A DNA stretch of 52,419 nucleotides from a bacterium (GCA_030428785.1 JAUIEF010000016.1:1-52419); one strand, 5' to 3'. Shown: positions 1 through 9,492, counted from the first letter of the stretch. Numbers and translations: made by a program. Notes: a model not told the origin generated them from the sequence alone.

Positions 1-1964
1 AGCTCCGCCGACGCCGCGAGCCGCGCGGCCGCGAGGTCCGCCGCGAGCGCCGCCCACCGCGCGCCGGGCGAGACGCCGCGCAGCGCGCGCACGGGCGCCG
101 GACCCACCGCGTCGAAGACCTCCTCCGCGCGCACGAGGTGTCCGGCCAGGTCCGCGCGGTCGTCACGTCGACGCGCCGCGAGCGCGAGCGCCTCGAGCGG
201 CGCGAGCGCCTCCGCCACGCGCCCCCGGTCAAGCAGCGCGTCCACCGCAGCCGCGAGCGCCGGCGCCGCCTCGTCGTGCTTCCCCTGCGCGTCGAGCGCG
301 CGGCCCAGCCCGGACCGCGCGACCGCGACGGCCACCGCGTCGTCGCGCCCGCGCGCCGACGCGAGCGCCATGCGGTGGTGCGTCGCCGCCTCCTCGTGCG
401 CGCCCTGCCCGAGCAGCAGCGCGCCGAGCGCTCCGTGCACCGTCTCCTCGTGACGCGCGAGACCGGCGTCCCGCGCGAGCGCGAGCGCCTCGTGCAGCGA
501 CGCCTCCGCGGCCGCGTCGTCGCCCGCGCCCTCCTCGACGACGGCGCGCGACGTGAGCGCCTCGACGCGCCACGCGACGGCCTCCTCCGGCAGCGACGCG
601 AGCAGCGCGTCGTAGGCGGCCCGTGCGCGCTCGCGGTCCGCCGTCCGTGCGGCGAAGGTCGCGCGCGTCCAGAGCACGCCGGTCGTCGCGCGCGGTCCCG
701 CCATCGCGTCGAAGCGCGCCATGACGAGGCGCGCGTGCGTCCAGTCACCCAGCGACACCGTCGCGAGCGCCTGCTCGCCGAGCACGCGCAGCGCCTGGAG
801 CCGCGAAGGACGCAGGGCGACCGCCTCCTCGAGGAAGCGCAGCGCGAGGTCGGGCTCGCCGCGCGCGCCGCGCAGCCGCGCCGCGAGCCAGAGCAGCTCG
901 ACGGCGTCGTCCGGCGCGGGCTCCGCGAGCGCGCGCAGCCCGCGCACAGACACACGGTGCGCCTCGAGCGCGCCGCGCACGTCGCCCAGCTCCTGGAGCG
1001 CGAGCGCGAGCCGGCCGTCGGACCGCGCGGCCTCCCACGGCGCGTCGAGCTCCTCGGCCGCCGCGCGCAGGCGCGGCAAGGTCCTCGTGAGCGCCTCCGT
1101 CCGGCCGAGCGTCTCCTCCCCGGCGGCGAGCAGCACGAGCACGTCGAAGGCCGTCTCCGTGCGCCCCGCCTCCTCGGCGAGCGTCGCGACCTCCTCCGCG
1201 TGCCCGCAGGCCTCGTCGAAGCGCCAGTCCTCGGCGAGCGCCCGCGCGAGCAGCAGGCCCGCCGCGAGCCGGCCGGGCACGTCGTCGTGTCCGGCGGCGA
1301 GCCGCGCGGCCTCCTCGAGCGGTCCGACCGCGCGCTCCACCTCGCCGCGCCGCGCCGCGAGCGCGCCGGCGCGCAGCGAGCACGCCTGCGCGTGCCGCGT
1401 GTCGCCCTCGACGAGCGCCAGCCGCGCCGCCGCCTCGTAGAACGCGATGCGCGCGACCTCCTCGTCCTCGTCGACCGGCGACGGCGCGCGCCCGGCGCGG
1501 ACGTCGACGCGGAACGCGCCGCCCAGCCCGTCCTGCGCGAGGACGCGCACCGCGTAGCGCACGCCCGGGTCCGCGCGCAGCTCGACGCGCGCCGCAGGCC
1601 CGGGCCCGGAGTCCTCGTCGCCGACGAAGCGCGCGCGGTCCGCCGCGTCGAACACCGAGAGCGCGACGTCGAACGCGTCCGACTCCACGGCGACCGTGAT
1701 CCAGCCCGACACCCCGGGCGGCTGCGCGAGGAGCACGTGCGGCGGCGAGTCGGCCTCGCGCTCGCGCGGACCGGGCAGCCGCCCCGCGACGGTGCGCCCG
1801 ACGGCGAGCGGCGCCTCGACGACCGCCGCGTCGCCGGACGACGCATCCCCCGCGGCCTCCTGCGCCGACACACCGTGCGCGAGCCCCGCGAGGAGCGCGA
1901 CGCGGACCGCGATCGTGCGGACGGGCGCCCGCTCGCGGGCGGCGCGCCGCCGGGGGTGCCCCAT
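1..1964 (-). CDS. TPR-rich secreted protein, 3' end outside the window
   Basis: The frame starts at ATG 1964 behind a strong GGAGGAG box about 6 bases upstream and stays open for 654 codons to the window edge, so the C-terminus is missing. Residues about 16-35 form a hydrophobic signal peptide ending near VSAQEA. Residues 45-155 look like a beta-rich domain, with segments such as GWITVAVESDAFDVALSVFD, of the type seen in pre-peptidase C-terminal domains. From about residue 170 the protein is an unbroken series of Ala/Leu/Glu-rich helical pairs spaced like tetratricopeptide repeats. In planctomycete-type genomes this arrangement often ends in a CHAT protease domain, but that part is not visible here, so enzymatic activity is only a guess. 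It is transcribed away from the carboxypeptidase-regulatory-like gene at 2094-4889 but on the same strand, so it could be its distal neighbour. Confidence 0.75.
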   Translation of the reverse strand, partial: MGHPRRRAARERAPVRTIAVRVALLAGLAHGVSAQEAAGDASSGDAAVVEAPLAVGRTVAGRLPGPREREADSPPHVLLAQPPGVSGWITVAVESDAFDVALSVFDAADRARFVGDEDSGPGPAARVELRADPGVRYAVRVLAQDGLGGAFRVDVRAGRAPSPVDEDEEVARIAFYEAAARLALVEGDTRHAQACSLRAGALAARRGEVERAVGPLEEAARLAAGHDDVPGRLAAGLLLARALAEDWRFDEACGHAEEVATLAEEAGRTETAFDVLVLLAAGEETLGRTEALTRTLPRLRAAAEELDAPWEAARSDGRLALALQELGDVRGALEAHRVSVRGLRALAEPAPDDAVELLWLAARLRGARGEPDLALRFLEEAVALRPSRLQALRVLGEQALATVSLGDWTHARLVMARFDAMAGPRATTGVLWTRATFAARTADRERARAAYDALLASLPEEAVAWRVEALTSRAVVEEGAGDDAAAEASLHEALALARDAGLARHEETVHGALGALLLGQGAHEEAATHHRMALASARGRDDAVAVAVARSGLGRALDAQGKHDEAAPALAAAVDALLDRGRVAEALAPLEALALAARRRDDRADLAGHLVRAEEVFDAVGPAPVRALRGVSPGARWAALAADLAAARLAASAE

Positions 1965-2028
1965 CGATGTCTCCTCCGGTCGCGTGTCGGGTCCGTGCCC
2001 CGGGCCCCCGGGCGTCACCGACGTCGCG

Positions 2029-2034
2029 AGGATA
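2029..2034 (-). promoter_or_regulatory. candidate -10 element upstream of the TPR gene
   Basis: TATCCT on the minus strand lies about 65 bases upstream of the ATG at 1964 and fits the TANNNT form of a primary-sigma -10 box. No convincing -35 hexamer is seen. TA steps are rare in this DNA, which makes the match more noticeable, but the call is weak. Confidence 0.3.
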
Positions 2035-2093
2035 GCGAGGTCCGCGCGGACGGACCACCGCGACGACGGGCCGCGACGCATCCGGCGCGCCGC

Positions 2094-4889
2094 TCAGCGC
2101 ATGCCGCGCACGTCGCCCGACCGGCCGCCCCGCCGGCTCGACTGCCGCAGTTCCTCCGGCGTCGGCGGCCGCAGCACCACCGACTCGTGCTGCAGCCGGT
2201 TCGCGACGACGATCGTGCGCGTGCCGACCGCCGCGAACCCGCGCGCCCTCACGTGGAGCGTGTACTCGCCCGGCGGCAGCACCTCGAACACGACCTCCTC
2301 CGGCGCGCCGCGCGGCGACGACCGCCGCAGCACCTCGTACGCGCGCTCGCGACCGCGGGAGCGCAGCGTCACGCGCGGCCGCTCGACGGGCAGCCCCTGC
2401 TCGTCCGTGACGCGCACCGCGAGGTCGCCCGTCGCGGGCAGGCGGATGCGGTGCACGACGGGCGGCCCCGGCGTCACGAGCAGCGGGTCGGGCTCGAGCC
2501 AGCCGGACGAACCGGACGCGAGGAAGTACGCGCCGCCCGCGCCCATGTTGAAGCCCGCGACGCCGTCGGAGTCCGTGCGTCGAGACGGCCCGTCACGACG
2601 CGCCCGACCGCCGCGCTCGCGGAAGTCCGCCTCGTCGACGAGCCGGATGTTGAACCCGTGCACGGGGCGACCGCCCGCGTCCTCGACGTGCACGCGCAGC
2701 ACCGCCGCCGGCGACACGAGCACCTGCACGGGCAGCGGCGCCGAGACGCCGTCGAAGTCCGCGGGCAGGCTCGTCGCCTCGATGCAGTCGAGCGACATGA
2801 TCTTCACGCGGAAGCGCCCGGGCGCCGGCAGCTCGAGGACGAACGCGCCGGGGTCGTCCGCGCGGCGCTCGCCGGGCGCGCCGACGTCGCGGAACACGGG
2901 GCCGTTCCGGCCGTCCTCCTCGACCTGGAGCCGCGCGAGGAAGTCCTCCTTGGGCAGCCCGGTCGTCGCGTCGACGACGAGCCCCTCCCAGGTCACGACC
3001 GGCTCGAGCACGAGCACGATCTCGCCGGTCCACGGGTCGGCGGACGACACGCGGTGCCGCGTCTCGTGGAAGCCGTCCGCGTGCGCCTCGATGCGCACCG
3101 AGCGGCCCTGCTCGAACGGCCCGATGCGGAACCGGCCGTCGGGGTCGCTGTGCACGGCGAGCGCGCCGCGCCCCCAGACCTCGGCGCCCGCCACCGGCGC
3201 GCCGGCCGGGTCGAGCACGACGCCCTCGAGGTGCACGCCCGTCGCGAGGTCGAGCACGACGGGCTCCGTCGGCGCGCCGAGGACGAAGTCGAGCTCGAGC
3301 GGCAGGCTCTGACGACCCGCGTGCCGCGCCTGCACGAAGAGGCGGTCGGCGTCCGGCCCGACGAGCGGGTGCACGAGGCTCGCCGCGCCGTCGGCGTCCG
3401 TGACGACGAGCGTCGGCTCCTCGCCGGGGAAGCCGCCGTGCGCGGCGACCTGCGCGCCCGCGATCGGTTCGCCGTCGTCGACGACGCGCACCTCGATCGC
3501 GACGGGCTCGACGAGCGACACGACGAGCTCCTCGTCCTTGTGCCGGCGCCGCACGCGCGCGCGGCCGCGGCGCCCCTCGGCGTCCGCGCCCCACACGACG
3601 AGGTCGGCCTCGCCGTCCCAGTCGCCGAGCCCGAAGGCGAACGCGCCCGCGTCGTCCGCGACGGCGGTCGCGAGCACGTCGCGCCCCGCGTGGAACGCGA
3701 CCTGCGCGCCGGGCACGGGGAGCAGATCGGGCCCCGCGACGACGCGCCCCGTCACCTCGCCCACCGGCTCGAGGTAGACGACCGCCTCCTCGTCCTCGCG
3801 CAGCGGCCGCTCCTCGAAGCGCGCGACGCGCTCCGGCACGTGGCCCTCCGCGGTGACGTGCAGCACGAAGCCGAGCGACGGGACGCCCTCGAGCAGGAAC
3901 GCGCCGTCGACGTCCGTGACGGCGACGAGCTCGTGCACGACCTCGCGCTCCGTCTCGAGCGCCGCGTCGGCGGTCGTCGCGGCGTCGTCCGTCGGGCCGC
4001 CCACCGCGCGCGCCTCGACGTCCATGACGAGGCGCACCTCCGCGCCGGCGAGCGGCTCGTGCGTCTCGCGCTCGAGCACGCGGCCGACGAGGTCGCGCCC
4101 CGCGGGCAGCGCGAGCGTCACGGGCTCCCAGCCGGGCGGCACGCCCTGCTCCACGGCGATGTCGTAGCCGGCGGCCCACGCGACGACCGTGACGGTCCCC
4201 GTGTCGACGGGCTCGACGCGGAACGCGCCGTCGGCGTCGGTCGCCGTATTCAGCGACTCGGCCTCCGCGAGCACGAGCACGCGCGCGCCCTCGATCGGCT
4301 CGCCCGTCTCCTCCTCCTCGACGACGCCCTCGACGCGCAGCGGGTCGACGAGCTCCACGAGGAGCTCGTCCCCGGCGGCCACGCGGTCGAGCCGCACGCG
4401 CGCCCAGCGCACGCCGCCCGCGAGGAGCACGTGGCTCGCGCCGGCGCGCGCGGGGAGCGCGAAGGCGCCGCTCCCGTCCGTGCGCGCGGCGCCGAGCTTC
4501 ACCGAGACGGTCTCGCCCTCGCCGAGCGTCGGCTGCCACGGGTCCTCCGTGACGTAGAGGAGCACGGGCACATCGGCGACGGGCGCGCCGGACGGGTCCA
4601 CGACGCGGCCGGTCACGCCGCCGTCGGCGAGCAGGCGCGGCGCGTCGGGCACCTCGTCGACCTCGGGCGCCGGCGGACCGTCCGGGAGCAGCGCGGTCGC
4701 GGGGGCGCCCTCGCGCCCGGCGGACGGCAGCTCCGGCGCGGGGCCCGGGCCGTCGACGTCGGGCGCGGTGACCCGCGCCTCGCCGGCGCGCCCGCCGTCC
4801 GTGCCGTCCTCGAGCAGCAGCACGACGCCTCCCAGGAGCCCCGACGCCACGAGCACGGCGAGCACGAGGAGCGTCGGGCGGCGGGGCAT
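2094..4889 (-). CDS. Membrane-anchored protein with multiple carboxypeptidase-regulatory-like domains (931 aa)
   Basis: ATG at 4889 begins MPRRPTLLVLAVLVASGLLG, an uncleaved anchor or signal segment (residues 5-25), followed by an acidic Pro/Ala linker to about residue 90. The rest is about eight repeats of the carboxypeptidase-regulatory-like beta-sandwich. Each has the pattern G.V.D..G.P(V/I).GA.V followed by TD.DGAF.(L/V)..(V/L)P.G, for example GGVTGRVVDPSGAPVADVPV near residue 90 and LEGVVLDPAGAPVAGAEVWG near 560. The family is a structural module of secreted and surface proteins; no catalytic motif is seen. It is divergent from a similar protein at 5211-8798, and the two share the 4890-5210 spacer. 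Upstream in-frame sequence exists but has no signal peptide or domain, so this start is chosen because it places the anchor at the N-terminus. Confidence 0.85.
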   Translation of the reverse strand: MPRRPTLLVLAVLVASGLLGGVVLLLEDGTDGGRAGEARVTAPDVDGPGPAPELPSAGREGAPATALLPDGPPAPEVDEVPDAPRLLADGGVTGRVVDPSGAPVADVPVLLYVTEDPWQPTLGEGETVSVKLGAARTDGSGAFALPARAGASHVLLAGGVRWARVRLDRVAAGDELLVELVDPLRVEGVVEEEETGEPIEGARVLVLAEAESLNTATDADGAFRVEPVDTGTVTVVAWAAGYDIAVEQGVPPGWEPVTLALPAGRDLVGRVLERETHEPLAGAEVRLVMDVEARAVGGPTDDAATTADAALETEREVVHELVAVTDVDGAFLLEGVPSLGFVLHVTAEGHVPERVARFEERPLREDEEAVVYLEPVGEVTGRVVAGPDLLPVPGAQVAFHAGRDVLATAVADDAGAFAFGLGDWDGEADLVVWGADAEGRRGRARVRRRHKDEELVVSLVEPVAIEVRVVDDGEPIAGAQVAAHGGFPGEEPTLVVTDADGAASLVHPLVGPDADRLFVQARHAGRQSLPLELDFVLGAPTEPVVLDLATGVHLEGVVLDPAGAPVAGAEVWGRGALAVHSDPDGRFRIGPFEQGRSVRIEAHADGFHETRHRVSSADPWTGEIVLVLEPVVTWEGLVVDATTGLPKEDFLARLQVEEDGRNGPVFRDVGAPGERRADDPGAFVLELPAPGRFRVKIMSLDCIEATSLPADFDGVSAPLPVQVLVSPAAVLRVHVEDAGGRPVHGFNIRLVDEADFRERGGRARRDGPSRRTDSDGVAGFNMGAGGAYFLASGSSGWLEPDPLLVTPGPPVVHRIRLPATGDLAVRVTDEQGLPVERPRVTLRSRGRERAYEVLRRSSPRGAPEEVVFEVLPPGEYTLHVRARGFAAVGTRTIVVANRLQHESVVLRPPTPEELRQSSRRGGRSGDVRGMR

Positions 4890-5210
4890 GGTCTCGGGGC
4901 GGGGTCCGGCGAGGGGGCGTCGGTCGGGGCCGCGAGGGCGGCGCGCGGGGCTCGAACCGACGAGCGACGCCCACTGTAGCGCCGGGCGCTCCGCCGGGGT
5001 CGCGCGCGGGAGGCGCGGGTCGGGCGCCGCGGCCGGGCGCGACGTCCCGCGCGGCGCGCCCCCCGGCCACCGATTCGACACCCGGGCCCGACGACTCCAG
5101 GCGCACAATGGGACTTCGCCCTCCTTTGTCCCAGGCGGGGCTCGGGCCGCCCGACGGGGCGCGCCCCCGGGAGCCCCGCGGACCTCTCCGGGGGGGCGGA
5201 GGAGGTCGGT
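4890..5210. promoter_or_regulatory. Divergent intergenic region between two carboxypeptidase-regulatory-like genes
   Basis: This 321-base spacer separates two oppositely transcribed genes of the same domain family and must hold both promoters. On the minus strand TACAGT (4978-4973) fits a TANNNT -10 box about 84 bases upstream of the ATG at 4889. On the plus strand GGAGGAGG (5198-5205) is the ribosome binding site for the GTG at 5211. I see no repeat, RNA gene or clear operator. Confidence 0.5.
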
Positions 5211-8200
5211 GTGAACACGGATGGACAGCACCCCGGCGCGCCGCGCGGCCGTCGGTTCCCCGCCCTCGCCCTCGTGGCGTCCCTCGCGGCGGTGGCGCTC
5301 GTCGTCGTCGCCGTGACGTGGATCGCGCCGGACGGCGACGGGTCGGGCTCGACGCCCGTCGTGCGCGAGGGCGACGGCGACGCCGGCGGGGCCATGGCGC
5401 TCCCCGAGGGCTCCGAGCGCGCCGTGCGCGGCATCGACCCGGTCGCCGGCGGCGCGTCGGCCGACCCCGCGACGCCCGGCGGCCCGGGCGGGCTCCTGCT
5501 CGGCGACCTGCCCGACTACGACGCGGGCTCCGTGACGGGACGCCTCGTCGTCGCCGACGGCGGCCTCCTGCCCAACGACCTCCGCGTGTGGGCCGGCGTG
5601 CGTCGCGCGTCGCCGCAGATCCGTTCGTTCGCGATCGGCGGCGACCGCCTCCAGGACTACCGCGAGGAGGTCGAGGACAACCAGCTCGGCGAGTTCGTCG
5701 ACCTGGAGCAGCCGGACAGCTTCGTGCGGCTCGACGAGCGGCTGCGGCTGCGCACGCTCACGACGCCCGCGCCGGACGGCACGTTCACGATCGAGCACGT
5801 GCCCGCGACGGGCGCGTGGCTGCAGATCGACCACGACACGCTCTACGCGCACGACGCCGTCGCGCTCGAGCCGCGCCGCGCGGGCGAGCGCGAGCTCGTC
5901 GTCGTGCTGGAGCGCGGCGCGCACATCGGCGGGGTCGTCGCGGACGACGCGGGCGACCCGCTCGCCGGCGCCGAGGTCGAGGGCGCCACCCGCATCGACG
6001 CGTTCCTCATGTTCGACGACACGCTCGAGATGGTGCGCGTGCTCGGCGGCGAGAGCGGGACGGACGGCACGTGGGCGCTGCGCCGCGTGCCCGTCGAGGG
6101 CAACCTCCAGGCGCGTTTCGAGCTGAGCGGCTTCGAGACGACGCGCGTCGACCTCCCCGGCCGCGCGCCGGGCGCGCGCCTCGAGGTCGACGTCACGATG
6201 GCGCGCGGCGCGACGATCCGCGGGCACGTCGTCGACGCGTCGGGCGCGCCCGTGCCCTCGACGCGCGTCAAGCTCCAGACCGCGTCCCTGGACATGTCGG
6301 ACATCGACGCGATGGGCCGCGTGAACGACATGGAGTCGCGCACGGACACGGAGGGCGCGTTCGTGTTCCGGTCGCTGCAGCCCGACGGCTACCGCGTGTA
6401 CCTCGCCGGCGCGGGCTGGCTCGTCGAGAAGTCGGAGGTCTTCGAGGTCGAGCGCGGCCGGACGGTCGAGGGCGTCACGCTCGTCGCGCGTCGCGGCCTC
6501 TCGATCTCGGGCGTCGTCGTCGACGAGGAGGGCGCGCCCGTGACCACCGCGAAGGTCACCGCCGCGAAGCCGCCGAGCATGATGAGCTGGACCGCGAACC
6601 TCGACAAGCAGATGCGCGAGGAGGTGCCGGTCGACGAGGACGGGCGCTTCGAGATCTTCGGGTACGAGGAGGGGTCGCTCCGGCTCTGGGGCCGCGCCGA
6701 GGGCTACCTCGGCTCGCACGTCGACGCGGAGGCGGGCGACGCGGACGTCGTGCTCGAGCTGGGTTCCACGACGACGGTGAGCGGCATCGTCATCGCCCTC
6801 GAGGACAGCGAGCCCGTCGTCGACTACTCGGTCATGCTCGTGCCCGAGGGCGGGCTCTTCGACATGACGAAGCTCCTCGAGATGGAGGAGCGCATGAGCA
6901 ACCTCCCGCCGCCGCAGCGCGTGCGCGACGAGGACGGCGAGTTCCGCGTGGCGGGCGTGCCGCCCGGCGCGTACGACCTGACCGTCACCGCCGACGGCTA
7001 CGCGCGGACGGCGGTGCGCGGCGTGGACGTCGTGCCCGGCAAGGGCGCGCAGGGCGTCGTCGTGCTCGTGCCGTCCGAGGCGAAGGTCGTCGGCGAGGTC
7101 GTGTCCGGCCGCACGGGCGAGCCGCTCGAGGGCGCGTCGATCACGTCGGGCGCCACGGACATCATGTCGATGATGTCGCAGCGCCTCACCGGCGAGAGCG
7201 GCACCGTCCGGACGGACGCCGAGGGGCGCTTCGAGATGCGCGGCCTGGGCGGCGAACCCGTGCAGCTCACGGTGAAGCACGCGGACCACCAGGACCTGGG
7301 CCTCGGCGAGCTGCGCCTCGACGAGGGCGAGGTGCGCGACCTCGGCGTGCTGCGGCTCTCGGCCGGCGCGACGCTCTACGGCCACGTGCGCGAGCCGGAC
7401 GGCGCGCCGGTGCCCGACTGCACGGTCATCGCGTCCAACCCCACCGGCTCGAACTTCCGCCGCACGACGACGGACAGCGACGGCGCGTGGGAGATCCTGG
7501 GCCTCGCCGCGGGCACCTACAACGTGACGCGCATGGACTTCCGCATGGACGCCGGCTCGGACGACCCCATGTCGTACATGAAGGACATCGTGTTCGAGAC
7601 GGTGAGCATCGAGGAGGACGAGCGCAAGCGCGTGGACCTCGTGTCGAACGCGGGCGGCTCGTCGCTCGAGGGGCGCATCTCGTCGAGCGAGGGCCCCGAG
7701 GCGCACGCCATGGTCTGGGCGCTGCGCGAGGACGGCCCCGGCACGCTGCGGCTCGGCACCTCGGACGACGACGGCTGGTACGAGATCGAGGGGCTGCACC
7801 CCGGCCGCTACCTGCTCCAGGTGCTCCCGTCGCAGGAGGTCGCGCCGGGCTCCGGCGCCGCGCCCACCGCGCCCGTGAGCCGCGTCGTCGAGGTGGCCGG
7901 CGGACCGCCCACGCGCGAGGACGTGCGCCTCCCCGGCGGCAGCCTCGTCGGCCGCACCGTCGACGCGCGCACGGGCGACGCGCTCGCCGGCATCCGCGTG
8001 GTCCTCGAGCGCACCGACGAGGGGCGCACGCGGAGCGCGCTCATCGACGCGACGGGCGGCCGCACCGGCGAGGCCTACTCCGACGAGACGGGCACGTTCC
8101 GCTTCCGGCACCTCGACGACGGCACCTACGACGTGCTCGCGGGCGGCGCCAACATCATCGGCATGGGCGAGAAGGGCTGGTCCATCACGCGCGTCCCGGG

Positions 8201-8798
8201 CGTCACCGTCGCGGAGTCGCGCGCGGGCTTCACGCTCGAGATCGAGCTCCAGCCGGCGGGCTCCATCATCGGCGAGGTCGAGGACACGCGCGGGAAGCCG
8301 CTGGGCGGCGTCCCGATCTGGGCGCGCGACGACCGCACCGGCCGCTGGACGAGCCTCGTCGCCGAGACGACGACCACGAGCTCCGGCGCGTACGAGGTGC
8401 ACAGCCTCGAGCCCGGCCCGTGGACGCTCGCGGTGGGCGGCACGACGCACGCGCTCACGGTCGTCCCGGGCATCACCGTGCGGCGCGAGCGGGCCACCGA
8501 GCTCGACGTCGTGCTCCAGGCGGGCGTCGAGGTGTGGTTCGACGCGAGCCCGCACCGCGTCGACGAGCTGACGCTCCACGTGCTCTCCGGCGCGGGCGCC
8601 GTCCCGCTCGAGCTCTCGGCGCTCGAGAGCCTCATGGGCGGCGGCGGGGACCCCCGCAGGAAGCGGCTCGGCCGGCTCGCCGCGGGCTCCTACGACGTGA
8701 CCGTCGGGATGCCCGACGGGGAGGTCGTCCGCACCACGGTGACCCTCTCCGGGGCCGGCGGCTCGCAGACCGTGACGCTCGACGGTCTCGGCGGATGA
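5211..8798 (+). CDS. Large membrane-anchored protein of carboxypeptidase-regulatory-like repeats (1195 aa)
   Basis: The start is GTG at 5211, five bases after a strong GGAGGAGG; it places a hydrophobic anchor (residues about 16-40, FPALALVASLAAVALVVVAV) at the N-terminus. After an acidic Gly/Ala linker the protein consists of about ten carboxypeptidase-regulatory-like beta-sandwich repeats. Typical segments are IRGHVVDASGAPVPSTRVKL, ISGVVVDEEGAPVTTAKVT, LYGHVREPDGAPVPDCTV and IIGEVEDTRGKPLGGVPIWA. Each is followed by TD.(E/D)G.F.(F/M)R.L. No enzymatic motif is recognised. Location is probably the outer or inner membrane with the repeats outside the cytoplasm; the role may be structural or adhesive. 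It shares architecture, but not close sequence, with the divergent gene 2094-4889 and with 14259-16118. A GC-rich hairpin follows the stop codon. Confidence 0.87.
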   Translation: MNTDGQHPGAPRGRRFPALALVASLAAVALVVVAVTWIAPDGDGSGSTPVVREGDGDAGGAMALPEGSERAVRGIDPVAGGASADPATPGGPGGLLLGDLPDYDAGSVTGRLVVADGGLLPNDLRVWAGVRRASPQIRSFAIGGDRLQDYREEVEDNQLGEFVDLEQPDSFVRLDERLRLRTLTTPAPDGTFTIEHVPATGAWLQIDHDTLYAHDAVALEPRRAGERELVVVLERGAHIGGVVADDAGDPLAGAEVEGATRIDAFLMFDDTLEMVRVLGGESGTDGTWALRRVPVEGNLQARFELSGFETTRVDLPGRAPGARLEVDVTMARGATIRGHVVDASGAPVPSTRVKLQTASLDMSDIDAMGRVNDMESRTDTEGAFVFRSLQPDGYRVYLAGAGWLVEKSEVFEVERGRTVEGVTLVARRGLSISGVVVDEEGAPVTTAKVTAAKPPSMMSWTANLDKQMREEVPVDEDGRFEIFGYEEGSLRLWGRAEGYLGSHVDAEAGDADVVLELGSTTTVSGIVIALEDSEPVVDYSVMLVPEGGLFDMTKLLEMEERMSNLPPPQRVRDEDGEFRVAGVPPGAYDLTVTADGYARTAVRGVDVVPGKGAQGVVVLVPSEAKVVGEVVSGRTGEPLEGASITSGATDIMSMMSQRLTGESGTVRTDAEGRFEMRGLGGEPVQLTVKHADHQDLGLGELRLDEGEVRDLGVLRLSAGATLYGHVREPDGAPVPDCTVIASNPTGSNFRRTTTDSDGAWEILGLAAGTYNVTRMDFRMDAGSDDPMSYMKDIVFETVSIEEDERKRVDLVSNAGGSSLEGRISSSEGPEAHAMVWALREDGPGTLRLGTSDDDGWYEIEGLHPGRYLLQVLPSQEVAPGSGAAPTAPVSRVVEVAGGPPTREDVRLPGGSLVGRTVDARTGDALAGIRVVLERTDEGRTRSALIDATGGRTGEAYSDETGTFRFRHLDDGTYDVLAGGANIIGMGEKGWSITRVPGVTVAESRAGFTLEIELQPAGSIIGEVEDTRGKPLGGVPIWARDDRTGRWTSLVAETTTTSSGAYEVHSLEPGPWTLAVGGTTHALTVVPGITVRRERATELDVVLQAGVEVWFDASPHRVDELTLHVLSGAGAVPLELSALESLMGGGGDPRRKRLGRLAAGSYDVTVGMPDGEVVRTTVTLSGAGGSQTVTLDGLGG

Positions 8799-8818
8799 GG
8801 CGCCTCGCGGCGGGTTCC

Positions 8819-8840
8819 GGGGGCCCTCCGGCGGGCCCCC
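8819..8840 (+). terminator. Terminator-like hairpin after the repeat protein
   Basis: GGGGGCCC and GGGCCCCC pair perfectly (8 bp) around a 6-base loop, starting 21 bases after the stop at 8798. No T-tract follows, so this is a candidate for a GC-only terminator or RNA-stability hairpin rather than a classical intrinsic terminator. Confidence 0.45.
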
Positions 8841-8881
8841 CGACCTGCCGACTCCGAGATGACCGATCGCCGGGAGCGTGC

Positions 8882-8887
8882 TAGGCT
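8882..8887 (+). promoter_or_regulatory. candidate -10 element (TAGGCT)
   Basis: GTGCTAGGCT lies about 40 bases upstream of the ATG at 8926. An identical GTGCTAGGCT occurs on the opposite strand directly upstream of the DUF455 gene (31928-31923). TAGGCT fits the TANNNT form of a primary-sigma -10 box. The -35 region is not evident. Confidence 0.4.
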
Positions 8888-8925
8888 GACCTCCGAAGCA
8901 GCCAGGATCGAGATTGCTCCGCACC

Positions 8926-9492
8926 ATGACCACACTTGCCATGCGCCGCCTCTTCAGCGGCCTGAGGGCCCGTTACCACGCCTGGAACGGGCGACGTGCG
9001 TACCGCGCCGGCCGGCTCCGGACCGCGGGCCGCCACCTCGATCTGGCGATCTCCCACGGGCACCAGTCCTTCGGGGCGTACCTGCTCCTGGGCAAGGTGG
9101 CCTACCGCGAGCGGGACATGCAGCGGGCGATGGACTGCTTCCGGCTGGCCCGCCGCACGGACCCCACGCGCTACGCCCTCGAGGGCTTCCCGGCGGGCTT
9201 CATCGAGTCCCTCGGGCGCCATCCGGCCCACGCCGCGCGGCAGAAGTACCGCATCGTCATCGAGCCCACGGGGGCCGAGGAGACGCGGGGCGCGCGGGAC
9301 CGCCGGCCGCTCCAGGACGCGCTCAAGGCCCGCGAGCCGGGCCGGGCCGAGTCCGGGCGCGCGTCCGAGCCGCTGGGCGACTTCAAGAGCCGCGACGAGC
9401 AGGAGAAGGCCCGGGGCCTCCCGCGGCTGCGTCCCGGCGAGTGGGCGGACATCGACTGGGACCTCGAGGCGCGCAAGCTCTTCGGCGACTGA
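8926..9492 (+). CDS. Small tetratricopeptide-like protein (188 aa)
   Basis: The protein begins MTTLAMRRLFSGLRARYHAW and continues with two helical pairs, AYRAGRLRTAGRHLDLAISHG and AYLLLGKVAYRERDMQRAMDCFRLARRTDP, that match the TPR consensus (roughly residues 25-90). The C-terminal half is charged and of low complexity, ending in LRPGEWADIDWDLEARKLFGD. No signal peptide or catalytic motif is seen, so it is probably cytoplasmic and a protein-binding adaptor. The start is uncertain: ATG 8926 lacks a good ribosome binding site, while an in-frame TTG at 8914 has AGGA about 6 bases upstream; ATG 8941 is also possible. It precedes the glycine cleavage operon by 172 bases and may be unrelated to it. 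Confidence 0.75.
   Translation: MTTLAMRRLFSGLRARYHAWNGRRAYRAGRLRTAGRHLDLAISHGHQSFGAYLLLGKVAYRERDMQRAMDCFRLARRTDPTRYALEGFPAGFIESLGRHPAHAARQKYRIVIEPTGAEETRGARDRRPLQDALKAREPGRAESGRASEPLGDFKSRDEQEKARGLPRLRPGEWADIDWDLEARKLFGD

Noticed and set aside
138..4979. A 1613-codon open frame on the plus strand across the first two genes
   Set aside because: It is Arg/Pro/Ala-rich with no domain, lies opposite two genes with signal sequences and repeat domains, and is explained by the scarcity of stop codons in GC-rich DNA. The same holds for the long frames opposite or beside most genes.
4930..4980. tRNA-like T-arm on the minus strand (GGTTCGAGCCCC)
   Set aside because: The T-stem has a mismatch, and no matching acceptor, D-arm or anticodon arm could be found upstream.
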